Shown: piece by piece, positions 9,434 through 18,558 of the stretch
Layout of the letters: each line of letters begins with the position of its first letter
Numbering within the stretch: position 1 is the first letter of the stretch
NCBI RefSeq assembly: GCF_000331305.1
Contig: NZ_KB217478.1
Location: 488,804-552,803, forward strand
Direction: 5' to 3'
Origin: Calothrix sp. PCC 7103
GTDB lineage: Bacteria; Cyanobacteriota; Cyanobacteriia; Cyanobacteriales; Nostocaceae
Length of the DNA stretch: 64,000 nt
Position numbers and translations under genes: made by a program
Notes under the pieces: model-generated
Seen by the model: the letters and a program-made list of their open reading frames with translations, nothing else
What the model was told of the DNA's origin: nothing
Databases searched by the model: none

Positions 9434-10306
9434 TTGATATACTATAAGCAACGCCAGAAGACACGCCGAAGGGTATTTAGATTTATCAAGTCAGGCTTAT
9501 TTATACTCGGAATATGTACTTTACTATACGCTTACTTCATAGAACCAAACTGGATTGAGATTAAATCGCTACAATTAAGTCTTCCACGCCTTCCACAAGA
9601 ATTTAACGAATATAGAATTGTACAAATTAGTGATATCCATGTCAATCGATGGATGACTTCAGCACGTTTAAAGCGTATTTTTCGATTAGTCAATCAGCAG
9701 AACCCTGATTCAATAGTAATTACAGGTGACTTGGTAACACACGAACAACAACGCTTTATTCCTAAATTACAACAGACACTGGGTGTACTTACCGCAAAAG
9801 AGGGTAAATTTGGCGTGTTAGGGAATCATGACTATGGTGCCAATCCCGAAGCAATTGCAAAAACAATGGCAGAAACTGGTGTCATCAATCTTAATAATAC
9901 CATCTCCATTTTACAACGTGGTAACGCAAAATTGTACATGGCTGGAGTAGATGATGTTTGGGCAGGAAAAGCTAGGTTGGACATAGTACTACAAAACTTA
10001 CCATTAGACGGCGCCGCAATATTACTAGCACACGAACCAGACTTTGGCGACACCAGCGCTGCAACCAACAGGTTTGATTTACAATTATCAGGACATTCCC
10101 ACGCTGGACAAATACGCTTACCATTTTTAAAACCACCCGTATTACCTGACCTAGGTAAAAAATATTACGCAGGACTCTATCAAATTAGTGGAATGAAATT
10201 ATACACAAACCGAGGTTTAGGTATGACAGGACTTCATGTCAGATTTAATTGTCGTCCTGAAATTACCGTTATTACACTTCATGCTGAAACAATTGGCAAC
10301 GGATAA
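9434..10306 (+). CDS. Membrane-anchored calcineurin-like metallophosphoesterase (YkuE type)
   Basis: The dinuclear metal-site motifs are in order: SDIHVNRW, GDLVTH, GNHDYG, LAHEPDF and SGHSHAGQIRLP. One N-terminal hydrophobic helix (about 18-37) places the domain outside the cytoplasmic membrane or anchored to it. The start is a TTG with a GGAG ribosome site 8 nt before it (9422-9425). The last codons (IGNG and stop) are formed by a dispersed ACGGAT-type repeat, so the native C terminus has probably been replaced. Substrates are unknown; relatives act on lipid or nucleotide phosphates. Confidence 0.88.
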   Translation: MIYYKQRQKTRRRVFRFIKSGLFILGICTLLYAYFIEPNWIEIKSLQLSLPRLPQEFNEYRIVQISDIHVNRWMTSARLKRIFRLVNQQNPDSIVITGDLVTHEQQRFIPKLQQTLGVLTAKEGKFGVLGNHDYGANPEAIAKTMAETGVINLNNTISILQRGNAKLYMAGVDDVWAGKARLDIVLQNLPLDGAAILLAHEPDFGDTSAATNRFDLQLSGHSHAGQIRLPFLKPPVLPDLGKKYYAGLYQISGMKLYTNRGLGMTGLHVRFNCRPEITVITLHAETIGNG

Positions 10307-10325
10307 TAACGGATGTAACGGATGG
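10295..10325 (+). repeat. GGCAACGGAT/AACGGATGT dispersed repeat, copy 1
   Basis: It starts inside the last codons of the metallophosphoesterase and runs past the stop as AACGGATGT-type units. Other copies are at 18559-18588, 52384-52405, 52453-52484 and 57616-57647. Confidence 0.8.
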
Positions 10326-10765
10326 GCGATTTTAAATAATAAATGTTCAAATCTATCAAATCAAATTACTAATATATGGATAAATTAAATCGTTATCGTG
10401 AACTAAGTCTCCAGTGTTTATTTACCATATTTGGGAATGATTGCTGTTGGATAAATATTTTAAAATTATGCACTCGGATAAAATTTCCCCAATTCATCTG
10501 TATCTCATTTTGTTAGGCATTGCTTACATTTTTTTTGACTTGGGTAAAGTTGTGGGTAAGTAAAGTTGTGGGTAATATGTTGGGTTCCGTTCCTCCACCC
10601 AACCTACGGTGGATTGTAAAGTTATTTAACGAAACTTTGCTAGATAGCACATAAAATTATACAGTTTTAAACTATTTAGATGATTTGGTCGGTATTGGTG
10701 TATTAGTGGAATATTAGCAAAATATATACAAATCTGTTTTTCACCTACAGGTGCCTACTTAATAT
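10307..10765. other. 459-nt intergenic region with a GTTGGGTT hairpin
   Basis: No gene seen. It holds the end of the ACGGAT repeat, two nearly adjacent GTAAAGTTGTGGGTAA units at about 10543-10575, and a GTTGGG...CCCAAC hairpin at 10579-10603. The promoter of the SNF2 gene should lie to its right; I could not define it. Confidence 0.5.
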
Positions 10766-13700
10766 ATGTTTACCATAAATACATCTGCTACTGACATCAA
10801 AAGAAAACGAGTCCAACTCAGAGTTGTATACGAAGAGTTACCACCTGTTGAAAAGCAGATAGTGCAATTGTTCTCAATAATTTATGAGCCAGTGAGTAAA
10901 AAGCAGTTTTTTAGCTGTTTTAGTAAAGTAGGCGCCGTAGATAGTAAAATTTTGGATGTATATGTAGAAGGGTTGGTGAGAAGCTCGTTACTTGTTAAAA
11001 ATAAAGAGTTAATACAATGTCATGATTTATTGGTAGAAATTGTTACGCGCGATGCGGTATCTACAGAAAAATTTGAAGTCTTGGCAAACTGTGTTCACGT
11101 TGAAATGCCAATAAGGAATTATGAAGTAAATGGTTATCGGTTGTTCTCGAATGATGTGCAGTTAATACGGGAGGTTCGTATTGGACTTTACCGAGGTGAT
11201 TTAAATTATGTCAATAAACAGTTTCATGACTATGAGCAATGTAGACAGATTAAAAATAAAATATCTGTACAGCAAGTTATCTACAAAATATGTAATAATC
11301 CGTTTGATGCTAAGTGGATTGAAGTTTTACCACAAGAATTGTACGAAAACTGTCTTAGAATTATTTTATTAGATTCCGCCCTCAAGTTGGCGCCTGCTGA
11401 TGAAGCGTTTGATTTAATTAAAGAAGAATGTTTTTTTAAAGGTGAACATTGTTCAGATTCGTTACGAATAATTTTAACAGAACAACTGTTACTGCGAGGT
11501 AGTTTACTTGAAGCAGAGCAATGTTTAGAATCTTTATCTAAATCGTTTCAAAATCAAACTTCTGCTTATTGGGGATGGTTGAGTTTTTTACGTGATGATG
11601 TGGATGCAGCAATTACATATTATCACGATGCACTCGAATTTTTGAATAAAGGTCGAGGTAAACGTCTAACTTATTTTACTAACTTGAGTGGGTTATTTTT
11701 TATACTGGCTTTAATTAAAGAAGGTCAAAAAAGTAGTTTACATAAAGCCTTGGAATATTGTAGCTTAATGTCGCGCGAGTCAGGTCATTGGCTGCGAATG
11801 ATTTACTATCAGCTAAAGGTTTTACTCGAAGTTCAGTTAGGCGATATCTCACAAAAACAGTTTATTCTGACTAACCGTGTTGTTTTTCCTGAAGAACATA
11901 ATATTATCGAAGCATTGTTTTTCATACTTTGTCATTATTGGATAGATGCGAATAGTGCAAAAAGACATTTTCCAAATTTGGTTGAGCGGTGTTACTCCCA
12001 AGCTATGAGTAATGATTATACTTGGTTAGCGATGGAAAGTGTGGAATTATTATCGCGGTTAAAGTCTGATGAAAGTTTGGAAACTCAAGCAGAAAATTTG
12101 CATGAAGAATTAGGGATAACCAGCATTATAAACGCTATTGCTCCGCAATCTTCATGGCAACGCTCTTTGAATGCCCTTGCTAATTTAAAGAAACAGGCGC
12201 CTACTATTAAAGAGGGTACCACACGTTTAGCTTGGTTTATTACTCATCATGCATACAAATGTACGCTACAACCACGTGAACAAAAGGTGAATAATAAAGG
12301 AGAATGGGGTAAAGGGCGCCCGATAGCTTTGAAGCGTTTAAAAAATGATTTGGATGAATTTGATTATTTAACAACGCAGGATATTAAAGCTTGTGCTTGT
12401 ATTGAAGCTTATTATGATGGGCATTATTATGGTAAAACCGAATATTCGTTTCCCGATAGAGCGATAACAGCTTTGGTTGGTCATCCTTTAGTATTTTGGG
12501 ACGATGCAGCATCTACACGAGTAGAAGTTGTGAAGGGAGAACCAGAGTTAATAGTTAAGAAAGGTAGAAAGGGTAAATTAACCATTGAGTTTTCGCCAAA
12601 GTTATCGCAAAGTCAAAATATTTTGGCTATTAAAGAAACTCCTACACGGGTTAAAGTAATTGAAATTACTCTTGAACACCGACGTATTGCTGAAATAATT
12701 GGAAATGATAATCGATTAGTTGTACCGATTAGTGCTGAAAAGCAAGTGTTAGAGGCAATAAATGGAGTTTCAGAAATTGTAACAGTACATTCAGATATTG
12801 GGGGTGGGGGTTCTGGCGCCGAGGAAGTGCCAGCACAAATTATACCGCATATTGTTTTGTTACCAGCTTCAGAAGGGTTAAAAGTAAGTTTATTATCTTG
12901 TCCGTTTGGAAGTGGTGGTCCATATTATCGTCCGGGTACAGGTGGTGTAACTGTAATTGCAGAAATTAATAATAAGCGTCTGCAAACACAGCGTAATCTC
13001 AAAGAAGAGAAATTACTTAGAGATAATATCATTGCAGCTTGTCCAACTTTAGCAGGTATTGATGCAGAAGATGGGGAATGGCAAATAAATAACCCAGAAG
13101 ATTGTTTAGAACTTTTATTAGAACTGCAAGCGTTAGGAGATAGTGTTGTTATTGAGTGGCCTCAAGGAGAAAAGCTGCGGGTCACTCATCGTGCTGACTT
13201 GAAAGACTTTCAAATGTCGATTCAACGCTCCTCTGATTGGTTCGGCGCCAGTGGGGAGTTAAAATTAGATGATAAGTTGGTGTTAGATATGCGACAGTTA
13301 TTAGAACTGCTGGATAAAACACCTAGTAGATTTATTCCCCTTGGTGATGGTCAGTTTTTAGCGTTGACACAAGCGTTTCGTAGACGCTTAGAAGAATTAA
13401 AGACATTTTCAGAAGTATCTAATAAAGGTATCAGGTTTCACCCGTTAGCAACACTAGGGTTAGAAGATTTTGTTGACGAAGTAGGTACACTCAAAGCAGA
13501 TAAACATTGGAAAGCACATGTACAGCGTTTAAAAGAAATTAAAAATTTACAACCAAAAGTGCCAAGTACTTTCCAAGCAGAGTTACGCGACTACCAAGTT
13601 GAAGGTTTTAATTGGATGTCACGTTTGGCACATTGGGGAGTAGGCGCCTGTTTAGCAGACCAAATGGGATTAGGAAAAACAATCCAAGCATTAGCAGTAA

Positions 13701-14959
13701 TTTTAAACCGTGCTAGTGCTGGGGCAACTTTAATTATTGCACCAACATCTGTATGCATGAATTGGATTAGCGAAGCTCAAAAATTTGCACCAACTCTAAA
13801 TATTATTCAGTTTGGTAGTGGTAATCGTCAAAAAGTCTTAGATAATTTAAAACCCTTTGACATGTTTGTTTGTAGCTACGGGTTATTACAGCAAGAAGAA
13901 GTTTCGCAAATGCTATCGCAAGTCGAATGGCAAACCATAGTATTAGACGAAGCGCAAGCGATAAAAAACATGTCAACCAAGCGCTCGCAAGCAGCAATGA
14001 ATTTGAAAGCAGGTTTTAAGCTAATTACAACCGGAACACCAATAGAAAATCATCTTGGTGAACTGTGGAATTTATTCAGATTTATCAACCCTGGTTTACT
14101 TGGTTCATTTGAAAGCTTTAATGAGCGCTTTGCTAACCCCATCGAAAAATTCCAAGATAAAGGCGCCCGTACCAAGTTAAAAAAACTCATTCAACCATTT
14201 ATACTGCGTCGTACAAAGAACCAAGTTTTAGAATCATTACCATCGCGTACCGAAATTTTATTACATGTAGAACTCAGTCGCGAAGAAATGGCGTTTTACG
14301 AAGCATTACGGCGTGAAGCTCTTGCAAAACTTACTGATAATGAGGCGCCTTTCTCAGGTCAAAAGCATTTACAAGTATTAGCTGAGATAATGAAACTGCG
14401 TCGTTCTTGTTGTAACGCTCGGTTAGTGATGCCAGATACAAAATTACCAAGTGCGAAACTACAACTTTTTGGCGAAGTATTAGGAGACTTATTAGAAAAC
14501 CGTCATAAAGTGTTAGTATTTAGTCAATTTGTAGACCACTTACATATTATTCGAGATTATCTAGACACACAAAACATTAACTACCAATATTTAGATGGCA
14601 GCACATCAGTAACAAACCGTAAAAAAGCAGTAGACGCATTCCAAGCAGGAGAAGGAGACGTATTTTTAATTAGTTTAAAAGCAGGAGGAACAGGCTTAAA
14701 TCTTACTGCTGCCGACTACGTAATTCATATGGATCCTTGGTGGAACCCAGCAGTTGAAGACCAAGCATCTGACCGCGCGCACCGCATAGGACAACAACGA
14801 CCAGTTACTATATATAGACTAGTTGCCAAAGACACCATCGAAGACAAAATCGTTGAATTACACCATCAAAAACGTGACCTAGCAGATAGCTTACTCGAAG
14901 GCGCCGACATTAGCGGCAAAATGTCCACAGAAGTATTACTACAATTAATGGGCGCCTAA
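10766..14959 (+). CDS. SNF2/Swi2-family helicase with large helical N-terminal region
   Basis: The C-terminal third is a complete SNF2 ATPase: DQMGLGKT at about 964-971, DEAQ near 1062, TGTPIENHLGELWNLF, then the second RecA lobe with FSQFVDH, YLDGST, SLKAGGTGLNLT and RAHRIGQQRP near 1340. The N-terminal 900 residues hold helical, TPR-like segments and a bacterial SNF2-associated region. Such proteins remodel DNA-protein or transcription complexes. It stands alone between two long intergenic regions, with no methylase, nuclease or defence partner beside it. Eleven GGCGCC sites fall within it. Length of 1397 residues fits the long cyanobacterial SNF2 class. Confidence 0.92.
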   Translation: MFTINTSATDIKRKRVQLRVVYEELPPVEKQIVQLFSIIYEPVSKKQFFSCFSKVGAVDSKILDVYVEGLVRSSLLVKNKELIQCHDLLVEIVTRDAVSTEKFEVLANCVHVEMPIRNYEVNGYRLFSNDVQLIREVRIGLYRGDLNYVNKQFHDYEQCRQIKNKISVQQVIYKICNNPFDAKWIEVLPQELYENCLRIILLDSALKLAPADEAFDLIKEECFFKGEHCSDSLRIILTEQLLLRGSLLEAEQCLESLSKSFQNQTSAYWGWLSFLRDDVDAAITYYHDALEFLNKGRGKRLTYFTNLSGLFFILALIKEGQKSSLHKALEYCSLMSRESGHWLRMIYYQLKVLLEVQLGDISQKQFILTNRVVFPEEHNIIEALFFILCHYWIDANSAKRHFPNLVERCYSQAMSNDYTWLAMESVELLSRLKSDESLETQAENLHEELGITSIINAIAPQSSWQRSLNALANLKKQAPTIKEGTTRLAWFITHHAYKCTLQPREQKVNNKGEWGKGRPIALKRLKNDLDEFDYLTTQDIKACACIEAYYDGHYYGKTEYSFPDRAITALVGHPLVFWDDAASTRVEVVKGEPELIVKKGRKGKLTIEFSPKLSQSQNILAIKETPTRVKVIEITLEHRRIAEIIGNDNRLVVPISAEKQVLEAINGVSEIVTVHSDIGGGGSGAEEVPAQIIPHIVLLPASEGLKVSLLSCPFGSGGPYYRPGTGGVTVIAEINNKRLQTQRNLKEEKLLRDNIIAACPTLAGIDAEDGEWQINNPEDCLELLLELQALGDSVVIEWPQGEKLRVTHRADLKDFQMSIQRSSDWFGASGELKLDDKLVLDMRQLLELLDKTPSRFIPLGDGQFLALTQAFRRRLEELKTFSEVSNKGIRFHPLATLGLEDFVDEVGTLKADKHWKAHVQRLKEIKNLQPKVPSTFQAELRDYQVEGFNWMSRLAHWGVGACLADQMGLGKTIQALAVILNRASAGATLIIAPTSVCMNWISEAQKFAPTLNIIQFGSGNRQKVLDNLKPFDMFVCSYGLLQQEEVSQMLSQVEWQTIVLDEAQAIKNMSTKRSQAAMNLKAGFKLITTGTPIENHLGELWNLFRFINPGLLGSFESFNERFANPIEKFQDKGARTKLKKLIQPFILRRTKNQVLESLPSRTEILLHVELSREEMAFYEALRREALAKLTDNEAPFSGQKHLQVLAEIMKLRRSCCNARLVMPDTKLPSAKLQLFGEVLGDLLENRHKVLVFSQFVDHLHIIRDYLDTQNINYQYLDGSTSVTNRKKAVDAFQAGEGDVFLISLKAGGTGLNLTAADYVIHMDPWWNPAVEDQASDRAHRIGQQRPVTIYRLVAKDTIEDKIVELHHQKRDLADSLLEGADISGKMSTEVLLQLMGA

Positions 14960-14988
14960 AATAATAATATAGGCATCCAAAATTGTAG

Positions 14989-15007
14989 CACAGGCATCCT
15001 GCCTGTG
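14989..15007. terminator. CACAGGCA-TCC-TGCCTGTG hairpin after the SNF2 gene
   Basis: A perfect 8-bp stem with a 3-nt loop lies between the converging SNF2 and PIN genes. There is no clear U-tract. The same core recurs as a longer stem at 15786-15817, so it is also a dispersed palindrome. Confidence 0.55.
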
Positions 15008-15026
15008 TAGTATATTTACTACGGAG

Positions 15027-15452
15027 TCAAATAGTCCAATCTTCGATACTTAATCCAGGCACCTTATTAAAATCTTTACGATTCCGAGTTAATACTATTA
15101 AATTATGAGATAGCGCTATAGCCGCAATCCTTAAATCCATTGTTGATACTCTAACTTGAACTCGTAGTTCATTACAAATTGCAATTGCCGGAGCATCGAA
15201 AGGTAAAACGCGAGAATTAGAAAACCCTTGAAGCGTCTGAAATAAAAGTGTATACCCGCGCATTATATCTTCCGGCTTATCTGCCCGATTTATAAAGTTA
15301 TGGGCGCCGATAACCTGTTCATGAAAACTAACAATAGATAATGCAAAATCTGACGCAGAGTACTGCGCCATTCGAGACATTATATTAGTAAATTCGGAAC
15401 CTGAACCACGCTGTAAAAAGCTGATATGGTCAGTATCAAACAAATATTTCAT
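15027..15452 (-). CDS. PIN-domain toxin (VapC-like ribonuclease)
   Basis: The 141-residue PIN protein has the four acidic positions expected for a Mg-dependent RNase: D7 in YLFDTDHIS, the Glu of SFHEQVIGA, and D-x-x-I-A (MDLRIAAIALSHNLIVLTRNRKDFNKVPGL). It ends with the usual D-W pair. It follows the small protein at 15455 by 2 nt, the layout of a type II toxin-antitoxin pair. Confidence 0.85.
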   Translation of the reverse strand: MKYLFDTDHISFLQRGSGSEFTNIMSRMAQYSASDFALSIVSFHEQVIGAHNFINRADKPEDIMRGYTLLFQTLQGFSNSRVLPFDAPAIAICNELRVQVRVSTMDLRIAAIALSHNLIVLTRNRKDFNKVPGLSIEDWTI

Positions 15453-15454
15453 CC

Positions 15455-15667
15455 TTACTGATCACCTTCATCAGCAGGCTTATCAGATTGACGAAACAAA
15501 CGTCCGTACTCTAAAGCTTCACTAAAAGCTGCTTCATCCGAAATAGAACCAATTAATTTGTTAAGCCAATTGTCAGAAGTAGAATCATTATTATTTTTCT
15601 GCTTTAAGGCTGCAACCTCTCTTTCTAGATTGGCTAAACGATGTTCAATAGCTGCTTCATCTAACAT
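15455..15667 (-). CDS. Small coiled-coil protein, likely cognate antitoxin of the PIN toxin
   Basis: About 70 residues starting at MLDEAAIEHRLANLE. An alternative upstream ATG at 15700 adds 11 residues. The N-terminal third is a heptad coiled coil (EHRLANLEREVAALKQ). The C-terminal part (NWLNKLIGSISDEAAFSEALEYGRLFRQSDKP) is a pattern I know from cyanobacterial genes just upstream of PIN toxins. It lacks a recognisable DNA-binding fold, so autoregulation is uncertain. Confidence 0.7.
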   Translation of the reverse strand: MLDEAAIEHRLANLEREVAALKQKNNNDSTSDNWLNKLIGSISDEAAFSEALEYGRLFRQSDKPADEGDQ

Positions 15668-15785
15668 AATTTTTTCAATGAATTTTAAATGTGTGTTCAA
15701 TTTATTTAGATATTATATACTATCTTACAAACAATGGTAAAGTAAGTAAAGTACGCCCTTACTTAGATTAATGAACGCTTGTAAC

Positions 15786-15817
15786 CAATGCACAGGCACG
15801 CTACTGCCTGTGCATTG
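15786..15817. repeat. 13-bp CACAGGCA palindrome
   Basis: CAATGCACAGGCA and TGCCTGTGCATTG form a perfect 13-bp stem around a 6-nt loop. It lies upstream of the antitoxin gene. It belongs to the same family as 14989-15007. Confidence 0.75.
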
Positions 15818-15876
15818 TCAAAATAAATTATATTCTAGTTAAAATTGCCTAATCTTGCAATTTAATTCATGTAGAT

Positions 15877-16121
15877 TCACCCGCTTAACTTTCCTGAATT
15901 GATTAATTTATCAATTTCCTCCTGAACCAATGGAGATGGCGGAATTTATTTGCTGATAATTTTGTTACAGATATCCACACAAGTATCGCAGATAAATACA
16001 CCTGGACCTGCAATAAGAATATTAACTTGTTCTTGGCTTTTGCGACAAAATGAGCAGCACAATATTTATATATTGATAAGGTAGAAATTGCTCTTGAACC
16101 CGTAGAGCGTCTACTAGGCAT
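15877..16121 (-). pseudogene. Broken ClpX-type C4 zinc-finger protein gene
   Basis: The minus strand first reads [20 protein letters not shown] in one frame. The neighbouring frame then gives [19 protein letters not shown] and, a few codons on, [16 protein letters not shown], the zinc-binding domain of ClpX with its four Cys in CSFC and CDTC. A stop follows, after which the same frame continues IPPSPLVQEEIDKL to TGA at 15877-15879. So there is one frameshift and one in-frame stop. I infer a small ClpX-ZBD-like adaptor gene, now decayed. Confidence 0.75.
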
Positions 16122-16169
16122 TTTTTTAGAAATTATTAAATGAGTCAAAAATTTATATTGGCGTTTATT

Positions 16170-16295
16170 ATGGATAAAATTCAAATAACTGGCATTGACC
16201 ATATTGTAATTCGATGCTCAAATCGTGTAGAACTAATGGATACAGTCAGCAAACAGCTTGATGTTCCGATTCTCATTCCCGCTTTAATATATTAA
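16170..16295 (+). pseudogene. N-terminal fragment of a VOC/glyoxalase-type protein
   Basis: An ATG-started frame codes 41 residues, MDKIQITGIDHIVIRCSNRV and onward to a stop. The I-D-H-I-V-I-R pattern is the first metal-ligand strand of the vicinal-oxygen-chelate fold, which normally needs 120 or more residues. The remainder is missing. It lies between the ClpX-ZBD remnant and the CRISPR leader. Confidence 0.6.
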
Positions 16296-16381
16296 AATTG
16301 ATTATTGCGAATGCCATGACTGAGTTTTCACAACCAAGCCACATAAGCAATAATATATAGACAGTGATGCAGATTTTTTTG

Positions 16382-16637
16382 GTCAGGCGCCGCGAACTAT
16401 AGGGTGTTTTTTTTGCAGAGTCCAAATTTATTGCGTAAACGCTTGCCCAGTATAGCTTTGAAGCATTCCACCTATTTACAAGGTTCGCGGTAACTCTGAA
16501 ACCCTTACCATAAAAACGTTTTAGCTATTTTGAACGGCGCCTGTCTTGACACATTAGCCTCTGAAACGCTATTCTTACTCTAGGTTCGCGGAACAGCACC
16601 TTGAAAACCAAATACAGCAAAGCTTTTACGCCAAGCT
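16382..16637 (+). promoter_or_regulatory. CRISPR leader with repeated AGGTTCGCGG motifs
   Basis: This non-coding stretch directly precedes the first repeat. AGGTTCGCGG occurs at 16481-16490 and 16582-16591, 101 nt apart. CCGCGAAC, the same core inverted, is at 16390-16397. The array's degenerate repeat is at the other end, which fixes this side as the leader. Confidence 0.7.
16546..16575 (+). promoter_or_regulatory. Putative CRISPR leader promoter
   Basis: TTGACA (16546-16551) and TATTCT (16570-16575) are separated by 18 nt, a good sigma-70-type spacing, and point into the array. The predicted start is about 55 nt before the first repeat. Confidence 0.55.
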
Positions 16638-17394
16638 ATTGCAATATTAAATAATCCCTTTAAGGGATTGAAACTAAGTAGTACATTAGTACCGTCATAG
16701 TATAGGTTACTGAATTGCAATATTAAATAATCCCTTTAAGGGATTGAAACCCCATCTTTATCTAGAGAGATTTTATTCAAATCAAATTGCAATATTAAAT
16801 AATCCCTTTAAGGGATTGAAACAAAACCTCTACACTTGTTCATAGCATGGGTAATATTGCAATATTAAATAATCCCTTTAAGGGATTGAAACACTAGTTC
16901 CCATTCACTGCTAGTGATTCCGTTGGATTGCAATATTAAATAATCCCTTTAAGGGATTGAAACGTAATATATGCCTCTACAAAGGAAGCTTGGGTTATTG
17001 CAATATTAAATAATCCCTTTAAGGGATTGAAACATTAAAACACCGATTTTCAAATAATGGCTTGACCTGCATTGCAATATTAAATAATCCCTTTAAGGGA
17101 TTGAAACTTCAACCCTGTAACATCAGCGTAGTACACGAAAACAATTGCAATATTAAATAATCCCTTTAAGGGATTGAAACAATCACATCAGTTGCACCAA
17201 GATAAGCTAAATAAATTGCAATATTAAATAATCCCTTTAAGGGATTGAAACTACCAAATATAAGCGTACATTGTTGGCTTGAAATTGCAATATTAAATAA
17301 TCCCTTTAAGGGATTGAAACAAGATTTGATAACGAATACGTCACTTGGGGCGAGGATATTGCAATATTAAATAATCCCTTCAAGGGATTGAAAT
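16638..17394 (+). CRISPR. CRISPR array, 11 repeats of 37 nt and 10 spacers
   Basis: Repeats begin ATTGCAATATTAAATAATC and end GGGATTGAAAC. AATCCCTT/AAGGGATT inside each forms a hairpin, and ATTGAAAC would be the 5' handle. Starts are 16638, 16714, 16786, 16856, 16927, 16997, 17071, 17144, 17215, 17284 and 17358. Spacers measure 39, 35, 33, 34, 33, 37, 36, 34, 32 and 37 nt. The last repeat has TTCAAG for TTTAAG and ends AAAT, marking the old trailer end. The repeat type resembles those used by type III and I-D systems in cyanobacteria. No cas gene lies in this window, so the array depends on distant genes or is inactive. Confidence 0.97.
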
Positions 17395-17486
17395 TGAAGT
17401 ATAGTTGGCACGCTTTATATTTAGTATCCAATACGGCGCCACATTTATTATGTAAGATAAAGAAGAAAAGTAATATTAGTATAGTT

Positions 17487-17801
17487 ATGATTGTTACAAC
17501 AGGGAACGATATTGCAGGACGCGCAATCAAAAATTACGTTGGTATAGTGCGAGGGATTGTTGTACGCTCACCAACGATTGGACAAGGAATAATGGGTGGG
17601 TTGAAGCAATTAGTTGGTGGAAACATTGAAGCATATGCAGTAGCTTGTGAACAAGCACGGCAAGAAGCATACGACCGTATGATAAAACAAGCACAAAGTT
17701 TAGGTGCCGATGCTATAATTTGTATGCGTTATGATGCCACAGAATTTGCTGAGGGAGTAACTGAAGTACTAGCTTATGGTACGGCGGTAAAACTTGAATA
17801 A
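17487..17801 (+). CDS. UPF0145 / YbjQ-family protein
   Basis: The 104-residue protein starts at MIVTTGNDIAGRAIKNYVG. The frame extends further upstream into the last CRISPR repeat, but this ATG matches the family's N terminus. GIVVRSPTIGQGIMGGLKQLVGGNIEAY, ARQEAYDRM and AQSLGADAIICMRYD are the family's hallmarks, leading to a short pentameric beta-rich fold. Function is not established; it is sometimes described as heavy-metal binding. It is followed almost directly by the AlkB-like gene. Confidence 0.88.
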   Translation: MIVTTGNDIAGRAIKNYVGIVRGIVVRSPTIGQGIMGGLKQLVGGNIEAYAVACEQARQEAYDRMIKQAQSLGADAIICMRYDATEFAEGVTEVLAYGTAVKLE

Positions 17802-17814
17802 GGTTTACATCAGT

Positions 17815-18414
17815 ATGCTTAGTACTCAGATATTTACATTACATCAACTAGATGAGAACCATGAGTTTTGGACGGCATATTTACCTGGTGAGATAAATTT
17901 TAACCAGTCACAGTTTGATGAACTTTGGGATATGCATCCAAGCGACTTTAAAGAACTTAAGATACATGGGCGCCTAGTAAAAACACCACGTTGGCAAGAA
18001 GTTTATGGTGTTGATTATCATTATACAGGGGTAAAAAACAAAGCTTTACCGATACCATCGTTACTTAAACCGCTTCATCAATGGAGTCAACATAATATAG
18101 ATAATTGTCTCAATGGCATGGTGATAAATTGGTACGATGGTCAGTTGGGTCACTACATGGGTAAGCACCGTGACTCTACTGTGAATATGGTACAAGGCAC
18201 CTCTATTGTGATTATTTCGTTTGGAGAGGAGCGTATATTTAGATTAAGACCTTGGAAAGGTAAGGGTTATAAAGATTTTACAACTACACAGGGGAGTGTG
18301 TTTGTTATTCCTTATCAAACGAATAAAACTTGGACGCATGAGATTATTTCGTCAAAGCGTCATCTAGGTCGAAGAATTTCTATTACGTTTCGAGGGTTTG
18401 AAGTCAACGAGTAA
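17815..18414 (+). CDS. AlkB-like 2-oxoglutarate/Fe(II) dioxygenase
   Basis: The fold and ligands fit AlkB-family DNA or RNA demethylases: H-x-D in GKHRDST, the distal His in TWTHEI, and the 2-oxoglutarate-binding Arg pair in GRRISITFRGF. MVINWYDGQLGHYMGKH is the substrate-side loop typical of the family. I prefer ATG 17815; a TTG at 17794 would overlap the preceding gene by 8 nt. About 199 residues, normal for AlkB-type proteins without extra domains. It probably shares a transcript with the UPF0145 gene. Substrate (alkylated base or protein) cannot be told from sequence. Confidence 0.85.
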   Translation: MLSTQIFTLHQLDENHEFWTAYLPGEINFNQSQFDELWDMHPSDFKELKIHGRLVKTPRWQEVYGVDYHYTGVKNKALPIPSLLKPLHQWSQHNIDNCLNGMVINWYDGQLGHYMGKHRDSTVNMVQGTSIVIISFGEERIFRLRPWKGKGYKDFTTTQGSVFVIPYQTNKTWTHEIISSKRHLGRRISITFRGFEVNE

Positions 18415-18453
18415 GAACACTGGAGAAAGTGGAGACCCACCCTACAACCATTT

Positions 18454-18557
18454 ATATCATGTCCGGGAGCGTAACCATAATAAAATCATTGTAGAGACGC
18501 GATTAATCGCGTCTCTACGTGACGTGGTAATTATGGGTAATCAACCGGACATGATAT
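18454..18557. mobile_element. 104-bp nested palindrome, MITE-like
   Basis: ATATCATGTCCGG at 18454-18466 is repeated inverted at 18545-18557. Inside, the arms continue to pair loosely (GTAACCATAATA against TAATTATGGGTAA). The centre is a perfect 28-bp palindrome at 18491-18518 (GTAGAGACGCGATT with its complement). It lies 40 nt after the AlkB-like gene. I could not find a convincing target-site duplication. Confidence 0.65.
18491..18518. repeat. GTAGAGACGCGATT perfect palindrome
   Basis: Fourteen bases are followed by their exact inverse complement. Relatives are at 26552-26601 and 49843-49872. This is a common type of dispersed cyanobacterial hairpin. Confidence 0.85.
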
Positions 18558-18558
18558 T

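Noticed and set aside
15903..16202. A 99-residue minus-strand protein with an unusual composition
   Set aside because: The zinc-finger homology (CSFC, CDTC) lies in the neighbouring frame, so this frame is only what is left by the frameshift.
17388..17486. Longer N terminus for the UPF0145 protein starting inside the last CRISPR repeat
   Set aside because: The extra 33 residues overlap the repeat and do not resemble the family, whose N terminus matches the ATG at 17487.
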